From positions 14,293-31,226 of the forward strand of contig DBFQ01000009.1 in the NCBI GenBank assembly GCA_002294665.1: 16,934 bases of DNA. Reading direction: 5' to 3'. A program made the position numbers and the translations under genes. The DNA is from Candidatus Aminicenantes bacterium UBA876 (GTDB taxonomy: Bacteria; Acidobacteriota; Aminicenantia; UBA2199). Below, in pieces: positions 1 to 8,192 of this stretch. Each line of letters begins with the position of its first letter. Position 1 is the stretch's first letter. The notes below the pieces were generated by a model that ran no database searches, was not told the origin of the DNA, and saw only the letters and a program-made list of their open reading frames with translations.

Positions 1-2292
1 CAATCCGAGCGCGCCGGCAGCCACCAGCAACAGGAACCACCAGGTCTGGTAAAAATAAGGAGTCAAGCGGAAGTTGACTGCGGCGGTTTTCCCGCTCCAA
101 TCCGCATTCTGAAAGCGGGTTTCGACTTCAAAGCGATACGCGCCCGGGGGCAGATTGGTCACCGAGGCAAAACGACGACTGCCGGCGTCAATCCACTCAT
201 CTTCATGTCCAAGCAAGCGATAGCGGAATCGCAACACCGCGGGCGAACGGAAACTGAAGCCCGCATATTCGACCTCAAGTGCGCCTTTGCCCGGAGGTGC
301 AACGATCACGTCGCCTGGAAGGTAAGGCCGGCGATTGACAAATATCCGCTCAATTACAACGGGAGGGGCGGCTTCCGTTTCCGGCCGCCATTGGGGATTA
401 AACACGGCGACGCCGTTGATGGTGGGAAACCACAACCGGCCGCTGGCGTCCTTGCACCCGGCCGGTTGAGCGGGACCGCTGGTTTCAATCGCGCGTAAAC
501 CTTCAGCCCGTCCATAAGAAGTTGAAGCAAAACCGGGGATCTTGCCCGCGCTGAAGTCCAGCAGGTCCTGGATGCGCACATGAAAAACGCCCCGGTTGCA
601 GTTCATCCACAAGCGCCCGTTGTCATCCTCCACGATCTGAAACGCCGAATCACTGTACAGACCATCGCGGATGGTGTAGGTATCCACCTTGCTGCGGAAG
701 ATGCGTTTCAATCCACCATCATCGGTGCCCAGCCACAGGTTGCCGTTCTGATCCGGGTAAATGGTCCAGATCGCGTGAGAGTCCAGCCCCAATTCGGCGC
801 CATGGATCCTGAGTCGGCCCTGGTAAAGTTCCACCAGACCGGCGTCATAGGTTCCAAACCAGAGATGACCCTCGCGGTCTTGGGCAATGGCGTAAACAAA
901 ATTCGACGGCATGCCGCTCTCACGGTCATAGCAGCGGACCACGCGGCCGTTTTCCAGCAGAGCCACGCCGCCGCCGTTGGTGGCCGCCCAGATACGGTTG
1001 TCATTTTCCACCAGGATGGCACGGACAATGTTGTTGGGCATGCCGTTGCTGGTATCCCAGACACGAATACGGCCCGACCGGTCCAGGTGATGGAGTCCCC
1101 CGCCATAGGTACCGATCCATACTCCCCCGCGGGAATCCGTGGCCAGGCTCCAGATACGTTCGCTGCGCAAGCCGTCCCGCCGAGTGAAGGTGGTGAAATT
1201 CCCCTGGTGATAGCGGACCAGCCCCCCCTCAACCGTGCCGATCCAAAACTCTCCGTCCGCGCCGGGGAGCACGCAACGCACCTCATCTACCGGCAGGCCG
1301 TTACGGGAATTGAACAAGGTGTAGCGGTCATCGGTCAACTGCGCCAGGCCGTTGCGGGTTCCCACCCACAGGCTGCCTTCATGGTCCTCGATAATACTGC
1401 GCACCGAATCTCCGGGCAGCCCGTGCCGCGTGTTCAGGATTTCACGGCTTTGGCCGCGGATTCGAACCAGGCCGCCTCCATTCGTTCCCACCCACATTGT
1501 TTTGTATCGATCCTGGTAGATGGCGCGCACGTCTTTGCTGGCGGGCTGCTGAATGTAAAGCGGATTTTCCATGGATGAGGAATCAAAGTAATACAGCCCA
1601 TAACCGGAGGTCCCCACCCAGACGCCCCCGTCTCGATCCCGATACAATACGCGGATATCATGCGCCAGAATCCGCTGCCAATTGCCGGCTGACGGATCTT
1701 CACTCACCAGCAGGCCGTCATCGGTACCCACCCACAACCGTCCCCGGGCATCTTCAACGATGGCGGAAATGTAATTGGAACCGGCTTTTTTGCCGGGGAA
1801 CAGGGCCGTGGCGCCGCGATCGGTCACAAGGTTCAGGCCGTTGGTGGTGCCCGCCCAGATCCGGCGGCGGGAATCCTGAAACAAGGCAAGGATAAAATCT
1901 CCGGACAGGCCATCATCCGCTGTCAAGATACGGAAATGTCCTGCTGAATTCATCAGCAAACCATTGGGCGTCCCGATCCACAAACGGCCAAGGTGATCTT
2001 CGAAAAAGCACTTGATACTGTTGTTGGGCATGATCGGTACATTCGCCTTGTCGTAAATACGAAAGCTCATGCCGTCGAAACGCGCCAGACCTTCATAAGT
2101 CCCGACCCAGATAAAGCCGTCCCGCGCCTGGCACAACGCGATGACAGCGCTCTGGGGCAAGCCGTTCTGCGTGGAAAACGAGCGCAGTCCGTAGGCAATC
2201 AGTGAACGATCGGGACGCAGCGCGCGCAGGGAAAGACCGCTCCCGCACATCACTGCGATAAACACCAGGTAAACAACAATCCGTTTGCGCAT
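1..2292 (-). CDS. Two-component-regulator-type beta-propeller sensor, 3' end outside window
   Basis: Reading from the ATG at 2292, the frame stays open for all 764 codons to the window edge, so the C-terminal output domain is missing and its type (kinase, GGDEF, AraC or other) cannot be told. Residues 1 to about 24 form a signal peptide (MRKR followed by a hydrophobic run). About 14 Reg_prop repeats follow, with cores such as WVGTYEGL, WIGTPNGL, WVGTNGGGL and WLGTDDGGL; this number suits two seven-bladed propellers. A Y_Y_Y domain lies at about residues 672-740 (FRYRLLGHEDEWIDAG, then LPPGAYRFEV), and a membrane segment begins near 746 (WWFLLLVAAGALGL). In known families this layout is a periplasmic ligand sensor that signals across the inner membrane. 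The gene lies 50 bases after the propeller-AraC gene and has its own promoter. The family call is firm; ligand and output are unknown. Confidence 0.9.
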   Translation of the reverse strand, partial: MRKRIVVYLVFIAVMCGSGLSLRALRPDRSLIAYGLRSFSTQNGLPQSAVIALCQARDGFIWVGTYEGLARFDGMSFRIYDKANVPIMPNNSIKCFFEDHLGRLWIGTPNGLLMNSAGHFRILTADDGLSGDFILALFQDSRRRIWAGTTNGLNLVTDRGATALFPGKKAGSNYISAIVEDARGRLWVGTDDGLLVSEDPSAGNWQRILAHDIRVLYRDRDGGVWVGTSGYGLYYFDSSSMENPLYIQQPASKDVRAIYQDRYKTMWVGTNGGGLVRIRGQSREILNTRHGLPGDSVRSIIEDHEGSLWVGTRNGLAQLTDDRYTLFNSRNGLPVDEVRCVLPGADGEFWIGTVEGGLVRYHQGNFTTFTRRDGLRSERIWSLATDSRGGVWIGTYGGGLHHLDRSGRIRVWDTSNGMPNNIVRAILVENDNRIWAATNGGGVALLENGRVVRCYDRESGMPSNFVYAIAQDREGHLWFGTYDAGLVELYQGRLRIHGAELGLDSHAIWTIYPDQNGNLWLGTDDGGLKRIFRSKVDTYTIRDGLYSDSAFQIVEDDNGRLWMNCNRGVFHVRIQDLLDFSAGKIPGFASTSYGRAEGLRAIETSGPAQPAGCKDASGRLWFPTINGVAVFNPQWRPETEAAPPVVIERIFVNRRPYLPGDVIVAPPGKGALEVEYAGFSFRSPAVLRFRYRLLGHEDEWIDAGSRRFASVTNLPPGAYRFEVETRFQNADWSGKTAAVNFRLTPYFYQTWWFLLLVAAGALGL

Positions 2293-2317
2293 GGAAACGG
2301 TCCGGAAAACGCTAGAT

Positions 2318-2346
2318 ATTGTATCCAAAGCGGCAAAAGGCGTCAA
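2318..2346 (-). promoter_or_regulatory. Near-consensus sigma-70 promoter for the second propeller gene
   Basis: On the minus strand TTGACG (2346-2341) is followed by a 17-base spacer and TACAAT (2323-2318). Each hexamer matches the sigma-70 consensus at five of six positions. The -35 overlaps the TGA stop of the propeller-AraC gene (2345-2343). Predicted initiation is near 2311, leaving a leader of about 19 bases with only a weak GGA Shine-Dalgarno. The downstream sensor can therefore be expressed apart from the upstream genes. Confidence 0.65.
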
Positions 2347-5039
2347 TCCGCAGATTGCGCACGCCGGCGGAATTGTGACGGTGTCATCCCGGTGAACTTT
2401 TTAAACGCGGTGTTGAAAACCGATTTGGAATAAAACCCGGTCTCATAAGCGATCTGCAGAATGGTAATCTCTTTGTCGCCCGGCTCGGAAATGCGGCGGC
2501 AGGCTTCCTCAATCCGATACTGATTGACAAAATCATTAAAACTCTGGTTTAGATGTTCGTTAATGATACGGGAAAGGTAATTGGAGTGAATGTGCAGCCG
2601 CCGAGCCAGTTTACCTAGGGTCAGGTCCGCCTCCAGGAAAGGTTTCTCATTTTTCATCAACTTCAGCATCTCTTCCAGTTTTTCCCGGGCCACATCCGCG
2701 GTCAGTCCGGAAGTATGATACTTGGATCCACTGGGAGTTGCGACCGTGCGCCGGCGTGCGACAAACACGGCCGTCACCCCGGCCAGCAGCAGGAATAAAA
2801 CCGCGTAAGGGACGACAGATCCGGATCGCACGACCAGGCCGAACCGGTCCATCTGCGGTGTCCAGAAACCCGAACCGCCGCGGGCCTGCACCTGAAAATC
2901 GTATTTTCCCGGGCCCAGGTTCAGGTAAAGCACGTTGCGTTCCTGGCCGGGACGGGTTACAGACCATTGTTCACTGAAACCGCGTAATCGATAACGGAAT
3001 ACCACTTTCTCCGGAGCCGCCAGGTCCGGGCAGGTAAAATAGAACTCCAACATCTTCAGGCGCCCGCGGAAACGGGCCGGCTGCTCCGGGTGGACAGCGC
3101 GATTGTTTGCGAGCACGGCCTCGATCACAACGGGAATCCGCGGTGGAGTTTCCGCAGCCATGGCCGGGTCCAGCATCGCCAATCCGCCGACCGTGGTGAA
3201 GAACAACCATCCCCGGTCGGATTTCCAGGCGGATGGTTGGGCTTCGCCGGTACACTCGCTCGCGGGCATACCCTCATTTTCATTCCAGGTCATGCAATCC
3301 AGCCGGGGTTCCTGCTGTTGCAGCAAACGGTCAAAGTCTGTCTGCATGATGCGGAACACGCCGCGGTGACAACCACACCAGAGATATCCCCGCGCATCCT
3401 GCTGAATACCCATGATGTAGTTGTCAGCCAGCCCATGGGATTCGTTGAATTGCTTCCATCGTCCCCGGCTGTAGGCAAACAGGCCCCAGCCGCGGGTCCC
3501 CGCCCATATCCGGCCTTCGCGGTCCAGAAACAGAGTGGATACGCGCTGGGGAAGCGGATCCGTCGCGCCTCCCTGCAGCAGTGTCCATGTTCCGGCGGAA
3601 AAATGCCATACACCGGCTTCGCCTCCAACCCAGAATTCTCCCGCATGGTTGGTGATGATTGCCGCCAACGCGCGCGGCTCAGATCCCGGTAAGGGCAGAT
3701 GGACCTGCAGGAAACGGCCCTTTCCCTTGCGATACAGCCCCATGTCCGTGGCGGCCCAGACAATTCCCGATGGTTCCACCAGTAAGGCGCGGACCACAAC
3801 CGCGGCATCTGCAAAAAAGCGCGAAAGGATCCTTCCGGCCGGAGTCAGGTGCAACAAGCCCTCGTTATCGGTTCCCGCATACAGCGATACGCCCTCTTCA
3901 ACGCCCAGACTGAGCCCGGATGGATACAATCGCCTGAATTGCGCAACTCCGGGTTGCCTTAACGCCAAGCGGATGACTCCCAGCCGCCGGCTGGCGGCAT
4001 ACATCGTTTCCTCATCACCGCCGATAACCGCGGTTACCGGTCCGATATCCCCAACCGGGCTGCGGACCTCCCGTTCACGCAGCCGCACCAGTCCCGATAC
4101 CTCCGTTCCCGCCCACAGGTTGCGCTGATCATCCCGCAAAAGGCTGAGCACAGCCAGGTTGTCCAGCGCATGGTGGCCCGACACGGCGCCCTTTCCGGGA
4201 ATCAGGCGCAGCAACCCCCGCCCCCTGGTCCCGATCCATAAACCATCTCCCGTGCCGGGCAGCAGACAGAGTGGGGGACAGCCATGCGGCAAAGGTATTG
4301 GCTGAACCCCTCCGGTGACCGCATTCACGCGATACAACCCGGTTGTCGCAGCCACCCAGAGATGATGATTCCACGCCTGAAGCGCGCGCACGCCGCCGGG
4401 AACAAGTGTCAATTGCCGGACTCTCGCACGCGGATGAATCTCGGCCTCATAAATCTTCCCATCGCCGGTTGCCGCGAATACCCGGGAAGAGGAAAAGACA
4501 ACCAGGCCGGCGACCGCCTGTTTTCGAGGCCATCCGTCAAAAGGGGTAAGATTCCCGGCGGCATCAAGGAGAAAAAGCCCGGCGGAAGTTCCCACCCAGA
4601 CCGTACCGCTGGTTCCCGCCGCCAATTCGTTTACAGCCAGGGTGACGGAATCCGCGTCCGCCGATTTGGGGATACGCCAGTTTTCTCCGTCAAAAACAGC
4701 CATCCCCCTGCGAGTTCCCACGAAGATACCCTTTTCTCCCCGCGGCAGAAGAGACAGGATTTCTTCGCTGGGCAGCCGGGGAGAATTCCAATGGTTGAAA
4801 ACCAGAAATCGTTTCCCGTCAAAACGTACCAGGCCGGAACGGGTGCCCAACCAGAGATACCCATCACCGGTGCGGCACAAAGCGCGCACCGTGCTTTGAG
4901 GCAGCCCGTTTTCAGTCGACCAGCGGGTGGCGAGCCGATCGGTTGCGAGCGTTGATGACAGGGAAGATTCAAACAGGCAAAGCAAAGATACCAGGGCAAG
5001 CAGGGCAGGCGGTAAAAAAAACCGCGGCTGCTTTTTCAT
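2343..5039 (-). CDS. Membrane-bound beta-propeller sensor fused to AraC-type DNA-binding domain
   Basis: The protein has 898 residues. A signal peptide or N-terminal anchor (about 1-32) is followed by about 14 propeller repeats ([34 protein letters not shown] and degenerate copies). A Y_Y_Y domain spans about 675-738, one membrane helix about 745-768 ([14 protein letters not shown]), and an AraC/XylS double helix-turn-helix about 800-890 ([20 protein letters not shown], then [18 protein letters not shown] and [15 protein letters not shown]). The DNA-binding domain would lie in the cytoplasm. No HisKA, HATPase or receiver domain lies between the membrane helix and the HTH, so this is not a full hybrid two-component system. 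It probably works as a one-component regulator that binds DNA from the membrane; ligand and targets are unknown. Its ATG overlaps the mtnA stop in ATGA, and GGAGGG lies 12 bases upstream inside mtnA, which suggests translational coupling. Confidence 0.92.
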   Translation of the reverse strand: MKKQPRFFLPPALLALVSLLCLFESSLSSTLATDRLATRWSTENGLPQSTVRALCRTGDGYLWLGTRSGLVRFDGKRFLVFNHWNSPRLPSEEILSLLPRGEKGIFVGTRRGMAVFDGENWRIPKSADADSVTLAVNELAAGTSGTVWVGTSAGLFLLDAAGNLTPFDGWPRKQAVAGLVVFSSSRVFAATGDGKIYEAEIHPRARVRQLTLVPGGVRALQAWNHHLWVAATTGLYRVNAVTGGVQPIPLPHGCPPLCLLPGTGDGLWIGTRGRGLLRLIPGKGAVSGHHALDNLAVLSLLRDDQRNLWAGTEVSGLVRLREREVRSPVGDIGPVTAVIGGDEETMYAASRRLGVIRLALRQPGVAQFRRLYPSGLSLGVEEGVSLYAGTDNEGLLHLTPAGRILSRFFADAAVVVRALLVEPSGIVWAATDMGLYRKGKGRFLQVHLPLPGSEPRALAAIITNHAGEFWVGGEAGVWHFSAGTWTLLQGGATDPLPQRVSTLFLDREGRIWAGTRGWGLFAYSRGRWKQFNESHGLADNYIMGIQQDARGYLWCGCHRGVFRIMQTDFDRLLQQQEPRLDCMTWNENEGMPASECTGEAQPSAWKSDRGWLFFTTVGGLAMLDPAMAAETPPRIPVVIEAVLANNRAVHPEQPARFRGRLKMLEFYFTCPDLAAPEKVVFRYRLRGFSEQWSVTRPGQERNVLYLNLGPGKYDFQVQARGGSGFWTPQMDRFGLVVRSGSVVPYAVLFLLLAGVTAVFVARRRTVATPSGSKYHTSGLTADVAREKLEEMLKLMKNEKPFLEADLTLGKLARRLHIHSNYLSRIINEHLNQSFNDFVNQYRIEEACRRISEPGDKEITILQIAYETGFYSKSVFNTAFKKFTGMTPSQFRRRAQSAD

Positions 5040-6058
5040 CCAGACAACCAGCCCTCCAGCACGGTGGAAAAGTTTCCGCGGGCCACCCCTTTTTCCGAAA
5101 TAATCGCGGTGACCAATTCATGGGGCGTCACATCAAAAGCGGGATTGAACACGGGGATCTCTTTTGCGGCGACCCTGACGCCATGAAACAAGCGCACTTC
5201 ATCGGCGTCCCGTTCCTCGATGGGGATGTCTTCTCCAGTGGCCATTCCCGGATCGATTGTAGATATCGGAGCGGCGACATAGAACGGGATGCGATGGTGA
5301 TGAGCGAGCACGGCTACCGAATAGGTGCCGATCTTATTGGCGACGTCCCCATTACGGGCGATCCGGTCAGCGCCCACAATCACCGCGTCGATCCGCCCGG
5401 CACGCATCATGCTTCCGGCCATGCTGTCGGTGATCAGGGTCACGGGAATGCGATCGCGGCTTAATTCCCAGGCGGTCAATCGCGATCCCTGGAGAAAAGG
5501 CCGGGTTTCATCCGCCACCACTTGAATCTGTTTGCCGCTGTCCACGGCGGCGCGAATCACGCCAAGCGCGGTTCCGTATCCCGCTGTGGCCAGGGCGCCG
5601 GCGTTGCAATGGGTCAACACCCGGTCTTTATCCTGCAGCAATTCCGCCCCCAGAACCCCCAGGCGCCGGTTTATGGCCACATCCTCGGCGTCCATGGCCA
5701 GGGCTTCCCGAATCATGGCTTTCTGCAGCAAACCGGGATTGTGACGATTCTTCTCATATACCTGTTGCATGCGCTCCAGCGCCCAGAACAGGTTAACCGC
5801 CGTTGGGCGGGTGGCGGCCAGCGTGCGGATGATGACGGGAAACTCGGCATCCACCCGGTCGGACGCGTTGACCACTCCCAGGGCTACGCCCATGGCCGCA
5901 GCGACGCCGATGGCGGGGGCTCCCCGAATCACCATCCGGCGGATACTGTCCGCCACTTCGGTGTAATGCCGGTGAACCACCATTTTCTCTTCCAGGGGCA
6001 ATAGTCGCTGGTCCAGCATGACGACCTGATTGTCTTTCCATTCAATTACCGGATGCAT
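5036..6058 (-). CDS. mtnA: S-methyl-5-thioribose-1-phosphate isomerase
   Basis: MtnA converts 5-methylthioribose-1-phosphate to 5-methylthioribulose-1-phosphate in salvage of the methylthioadenosine made from S-adenosylmethionine. The 340 residues are the normal family length. Diagnostic motifs are RGAPAIG (about 45-51), [19 protein letters not shown] with the catalytic Cys151, [17 protein letters not shown] (about 183-199), [17 protein letters not shown] with the catalytic Asp231, and AAPISTID. These separate it from the related eIF2B and ribose-1,5-bisphosphate isomerase proteins. The ATG at 6058 is preceded by GGGAG. The gene lies 46 bases after the coiled-coil gene and overlaps the next gene by four bases. 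No other methionine-salvage gene (mtnK, mtnN/mtnP, mtnB, mtnC, mtnD) is in the window, so its partners must be encoded elsewhere, or it serves a partial methylthioadenosine shunt. Confidence 0.96.
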   Translation of the reverse strand: MHPVIEWKDNQVVMLDQRLLPLEEKMVVHRHYTEVADSIRRMVIRGAPAIGVAAAMGVALGVVNASDRVDAEFPVIIRTLAATRPTAVNLFWALERMQQVYEKNRHNPGLLQKAMIREALAMDAEDVAINRRLGVLGAELLQDKDRVLTHCNAGALATAGYGTALGVIRAAVDSGKQIQVVADETRPFLQGSRLTAWELSRDRIPVTLITDSMAGSMMRAGRIDAVIVGADRIARNGDVANKIGTYSVAVLAHHHRIPFYVAAPISTIDPGMATGEDIPIEERDADEVRLFHGVRVAAKEIPVFNPAFDVTPHELVTAIISEKGVARGNFSTVLEGWLSG

Positions 6059-6104
6059 GGGTCTGCTCCCGTTTTAGATACGCAAAAAAAGAATGCCGGG
6101 TTCC

Positions 6105-6740
6105 CTAGCGCAGCCAGCCCGGAGGGACCCCGGCTTTCCGCGCCCGTTCATGCAACTCTTCCAATTCGCGCCGCAACTGCTCCAGGTTCTTACGGTCCAG
6201 CTCCTGGCTTTTTTGCAACTCGTCCAACTCGGATTTCAGGCGTTGTTTTTCGAGCGGCAGGTCCTGGTTCAGGTATTGAGTATGGAGCAGATTCAGGCGC
6301 GATTCATTATCCCGGATTCGGTTTTCCAATTCGACGATTTTCTCTTCCAGCCCGCGTTTCATTTGCTGCCAGTACTCGGGCGTGCGCCTCGCTTCGCTTT
6401 CACCGGACTGGGAATCCACCGCGGCATCCGCTGCGATCACCAGGGGCTGGGCCTCCGATTGGGAAGCCGGTACCGCCTGAGGCGTTTCCCCGGTTTCGGG
6501 AGCGGTCTCTTTCTCAGCCTCAGATTCGGCGAATCCCGGCTTGTTGCGCTTCTCCGCAATCTGTTTCAGGTTGGCATCGGTGATCTGGACCGGTTTTTCC
6601 TGTTTCTGCTTCAGTTTTTTGCGCCGCTCGGCTTCTTCTTTGCGCAATTTCACCAGATCTACGTTCTGGGCATCCAGAAAAGACGGCAGATACCCGCCCA
6701 CAAGCAATCCCAAAACAAGTATCCATGTTCTGAGTTTCAT
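6105..6740 (-). CDS. Secreted coiled-coil protein of unknown function
   Basis: This 211-residue protein belongs to no family I recognise. Residues 1-24 look like a signal peptide (MKLRTWILVLGLLVGGYLPS, cleavage probably after FLDA). A highly charged Lys/Glu stretch follows (about 30-68), then a Glu/Ala/Pro/Ser-rich low-complexity linker (about 69-115). A long predicted coiled coil runs from about 120 to 200 (EEKIVELENRIRDNESRLNL, LKSELDELQKSQELDRKNLE). The protein ends in a short Gly/Pro tail (AGVPPGWLR). It is most likely periplasmic. Its ATG overlaps the stop of the OmpA-family gene in ATGA, so the two are probably made together and may act together in the envelope; that link is inferred from position only. 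The gene is real by its overlap, signal peptide and consistent reading frame. Confidence 0.8.
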   Translation of the reverse strand: MKLRTWILVLGLLVGGYLPSFLDAQNVDLVKLRKEEAERRKKLKQKQEKPVQITDANLKQIAEKRNKPGFAESEAEKETAPETGETPQAVPASQSEAQPLVIAADAAVDSQSGESEARRTPEYWQQMKRGLEEKIVELENRIRDNESRLNLLHTQYLNQDLPLEKQRLKSELDELQKSQELDRKNLEQLRRELEELHERARKAGVPPGWLR

Positions 6741-7984
6741 TTGGCCATGATTTTCAGAGAAACGCGACGGTTCAGGCGTCGTTGAGCCTCAACGCTGTTA
6801 TCGAATTCCGCCTCGCTTTCCCCGTAATAATGCGTGTCAAAAAATTCATCACCGATGTTCAAACGGCTCTTCATGAATTCCCTGACCGTTTCCACCCGCT
6901 TCTGGGACAGTTTGAGATTGTATTCCTCACTGCCGATGCCGCAGGTATATCCCTTGAGGATGATCATGTACTCCGACTTGTCCTGCAGGAATCCCGCGGC
7001 CTTTTCCAATTCAGCGGTTGCCTCTTCGTTCAACTCCGCGCTGTCGATCGCAAACAGCAGCTCGGCGGAAAACTCGGATACGGCTGAAGCCGCTCCGGCT
7101 TGTTCTTCCTGCTTCAACCGGTCCAGGATGGGGATCTCCTCTGTCGAAGCCGGTGCGGCCTCGACATCCATTTCCGGAAGCAGAACAACGTGCTGGCCCA
7201 CTTCCACCGGATAGCCGCCATCCAGGATTTTAACGGTTGAATTCGTGTTCTGGGGGAATACTACGATACCGGTGCCCACAATGACGGGAGGCAGATCGGC
7301 TTTCACGTACTTGAAAAACAGGAGCATGTCCCCCCTCCGCACCAGGTCCCGCCCCAGGTTAACCGCCACCATGTGTCCGCGCGCGGCGATCTCCCGGGGA
7401 ACATCCTGTTCGATATCCAGGTAGACCACGCGACCCATGGCGCCCGAATCGGGCAAGCGGCAATCCAGGTAATCCACCTTGCGGCGGTAAACCGGCTCCA
7501 TTTTTTCAAACGGAACCAGGAAATGGCCGATCTCCGCCGGGGAGCAGGTATTGACCAACTCAACCACGGCACGATCCGGAAAGATACAAGTCACAACGGC
7601 TTCTCCCCGGAAACGGTAGTAAACCCCCAGGCTCCGGACGGAATGGGGATCCGGCAATTTTCCACCCTGGGAAACCACCTGGAAGCGATCTCCCACGCGT
7701 ACGCCCGCGTCCGCGCCCTTATTGATATAAACCCGGTCACCACGTGTAAAAATAGTGCGGTCAAAATCCTGCTGTTCCGCGCCCACGATGCGGATCGCGT
7801 CATCCATGCCCGGACTGATCACGAACGAGCAATACAGGTCGGACAGAGAAATCAGAAGGGATTCATCTTGATAGATATACGCTGTCCGGATGTTGAGTTT
7901 CTTGGGCTTGTCCGCTTTTCCGGTCTGCGCGGTCAAAAAAATCCCCAATAACAGAACGGCCCAAACCAGGATTGTTTTTTTCAT
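6737..7984 (-). CDS. OmpA-family peptidoglycan-associated envelope protein with novel N-terminal region
   Basis: The start is taken at 7984 (MKKTILVWAVLLLGIFLTAQ), because AGGAGA lies 6 bases upstream and a signal peptide begins there. An in-frame ATG at 8008 would add eight residues and has no better ribosome site. The protein is 415 residues long. Residues about 22-290 match no domain I know but include two small barrel-like segments (YINKGADAGVRVGDRFQVV and LGRDLVRRGDMLLFF). The OmpA C-terminal domain covers about 305-415: FAIDSAELNEEA, GYTCGIGSEEYNLKLSQKRV and EAQRRLNRRVSLKI. The motif normally reading TDxxG is TCGIG here, so the Asp that contacts diaminopimelate is absent while the Arg in SQKRV remains. 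It probably tethers the outer membrane or a periplasmic complex to peptidoglycan. It is the first gene of the operon. Confidence 0.85.
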   Translation of the reverse strand: MKKTILVWAVLLLGIFLTAQTGKADKPKKLNIRTAYIYQDESLLISLSDLYCSFVISPGMDDAIRIVGAEQQDFDRTIFTRGDRVYINKGADAGVRVGDRFQVVSQGGKLPDPHSVRSLGVYYRFRGEAVVTCIFPDRAVVELVNTCSPAEIGHFLVPFEKMEPVYRRKVDYLDCRLPDSGAMGRVVYLDIEQDVPREIAARGHMVAVNLGRDLVRRGDMLLFFKYVKADLPPVIVGTGIVVFPQNTNSTVKILDGGYPVEVGQHVVLLPEMDVEAAPASTEEIPILDRLKQEEQAGAASAVSEFSAELLFAIDSAELNEEATAELEKAAGFLQDKSEYMIILKGYTCGIGSEEYNLKLSQKRVETVREFMKSRLNIGDEFFDTHYYGESEAEFDNSVEAQRRLNRRVSLKIMAK

Positions 7985-8125
7985 GGCTGTCTCCTGTGCA
8001 AACACCACCGGGACATCTTCCCCTTCCCGGAGTTTTCAGCGCCACGGTTCGCTCTCCCCAGTCGCCTGCGCAACCGAGCGGGCCGCGGGGCGATGGTTCT
8101 CCCGCTGCTTTGCTCTATCTCCACT
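7985..8125 (-). promoter_or_regulatory. Structured 5' leader of the OmpA-mtnA operon
   Basis: About 140 bases separate the predicted start of transcription from the ATG at 7984. The transcript has a 6-bp hairpin, CCGGGA (8030-8025) with UCCCGG (8013-8008) and an 11-base purine-rich loop, ending about 23 bases before the ATG. Upstream, CCAUCGCC (8096-8089) can pair with GGCGACUGG (8066-8058), with one bulged C. CGGUU (8076-8072), inside that loop, can pair with AACCG (8049-8045), giving a pseudoknot topology. CGCUC (8080-8076) with GAGCG (8054-8050) is an exclusive alternative. I match it to no known riboswitch class. Confidence 0.4.
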
Positions 8126-8129
8126 AAGG

Positions 8130-8160
8130 ATTAGATAGAACAAATCCCGGGATTTGTCAA
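8130..8160 (-). promoter_or_regulatory. Promoter of the OmpA-mtnA-propeller operon
   Basis: A perfect TTGACA (8160-8155, minus strand) is followed after 17 bases by TATCTA (8137-8132), or after 19 bases by TCTAAT (8135-8130). The two overlap as TATCTAAT. It is the only strong promoter-like sequence upstream of the OmpA-family gene. The spacer between -35 and -10 is largely filled by a palindrome (see the operator entry). Confidence 0.6.
8140..8157. promoter_or_regulatory. 18-bp perfect palindrome, candidate operator
   Basis: ACAAATCCCGGGATTTGT reads the same on both strands. It overlaps the last three bases of the minus-strand -35 element and fills most of the spacer before the -10. A dimeric repressor bound here would block polymerase. 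No regulator can be assigned; the AraC-type protein encoded in the same operon is one candidate, although AraC proteins usually bind direct repeats. Confidence 0.55.
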
Positions 8161-8179
8161 GATAACGCCGTTTTTGCAT

Positions 8180-8189
8180 CCCGTACGGG
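8180..8189. repeat. 10-bp perfect palindrome in the divergent promoter region
   Basis: CCCGTACGGG is self-complementary and lies three bases upstream of the plus-strand TTGACA at 8193. It could be an operator half-unit or chance in GC-rich DNA. It does not share its core with the 18-bp palindrome. Confidence 0.3.
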
Positions 8190-8192
8190 TTG

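Noticed and set aside
137..147. Atypical Ffh G-domain motif as a sign of lost function (residue positions within Ffh)
   Set aside because: DPKRLAAADQL still fits the general DxxRxAAxxQL pattern of SRP GTPases, and all other motifs are intact.
580..1578. 332-codon open frame on the plus strand
   Set aside because: It is antisense to the propeller gene, whose repeats are clear in the minus-strand frame. The plus-strand translation shows no recognisable motif.
1..2292. Possible broken gene or frameshifts in the first propeller gene
   Set aside because: Reading the minus strand codon by codon from 2292 gave 764 sense codons and no stop; the gene is simply cut by the window edge.
1..5039. Repeat array or CRISPR-like periodicity
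   Set aside because: The periodic signal comes from protein propeller repeats (WxGTxxGL) in coding DNA with variable spacing, not from identical direct repeats.
6081..6135. Intrinsic terminator between the coiled-coil gene and mtnA (minus strand)
   Set aside because: A run of seven T lies after CCCGG, but the only stem is 5 bp with a 17-base loop and a 4-base gap before the T-run. It is too weak to call.
7985..8125. Known riboswitch (SAM, SAH, cobalamin, glycine, c-di-GMP, ZTP, TPP)
   Set aside because: None of the conserved core sequences of these classes could be matched by eye, so only a generic structured leader is reported.
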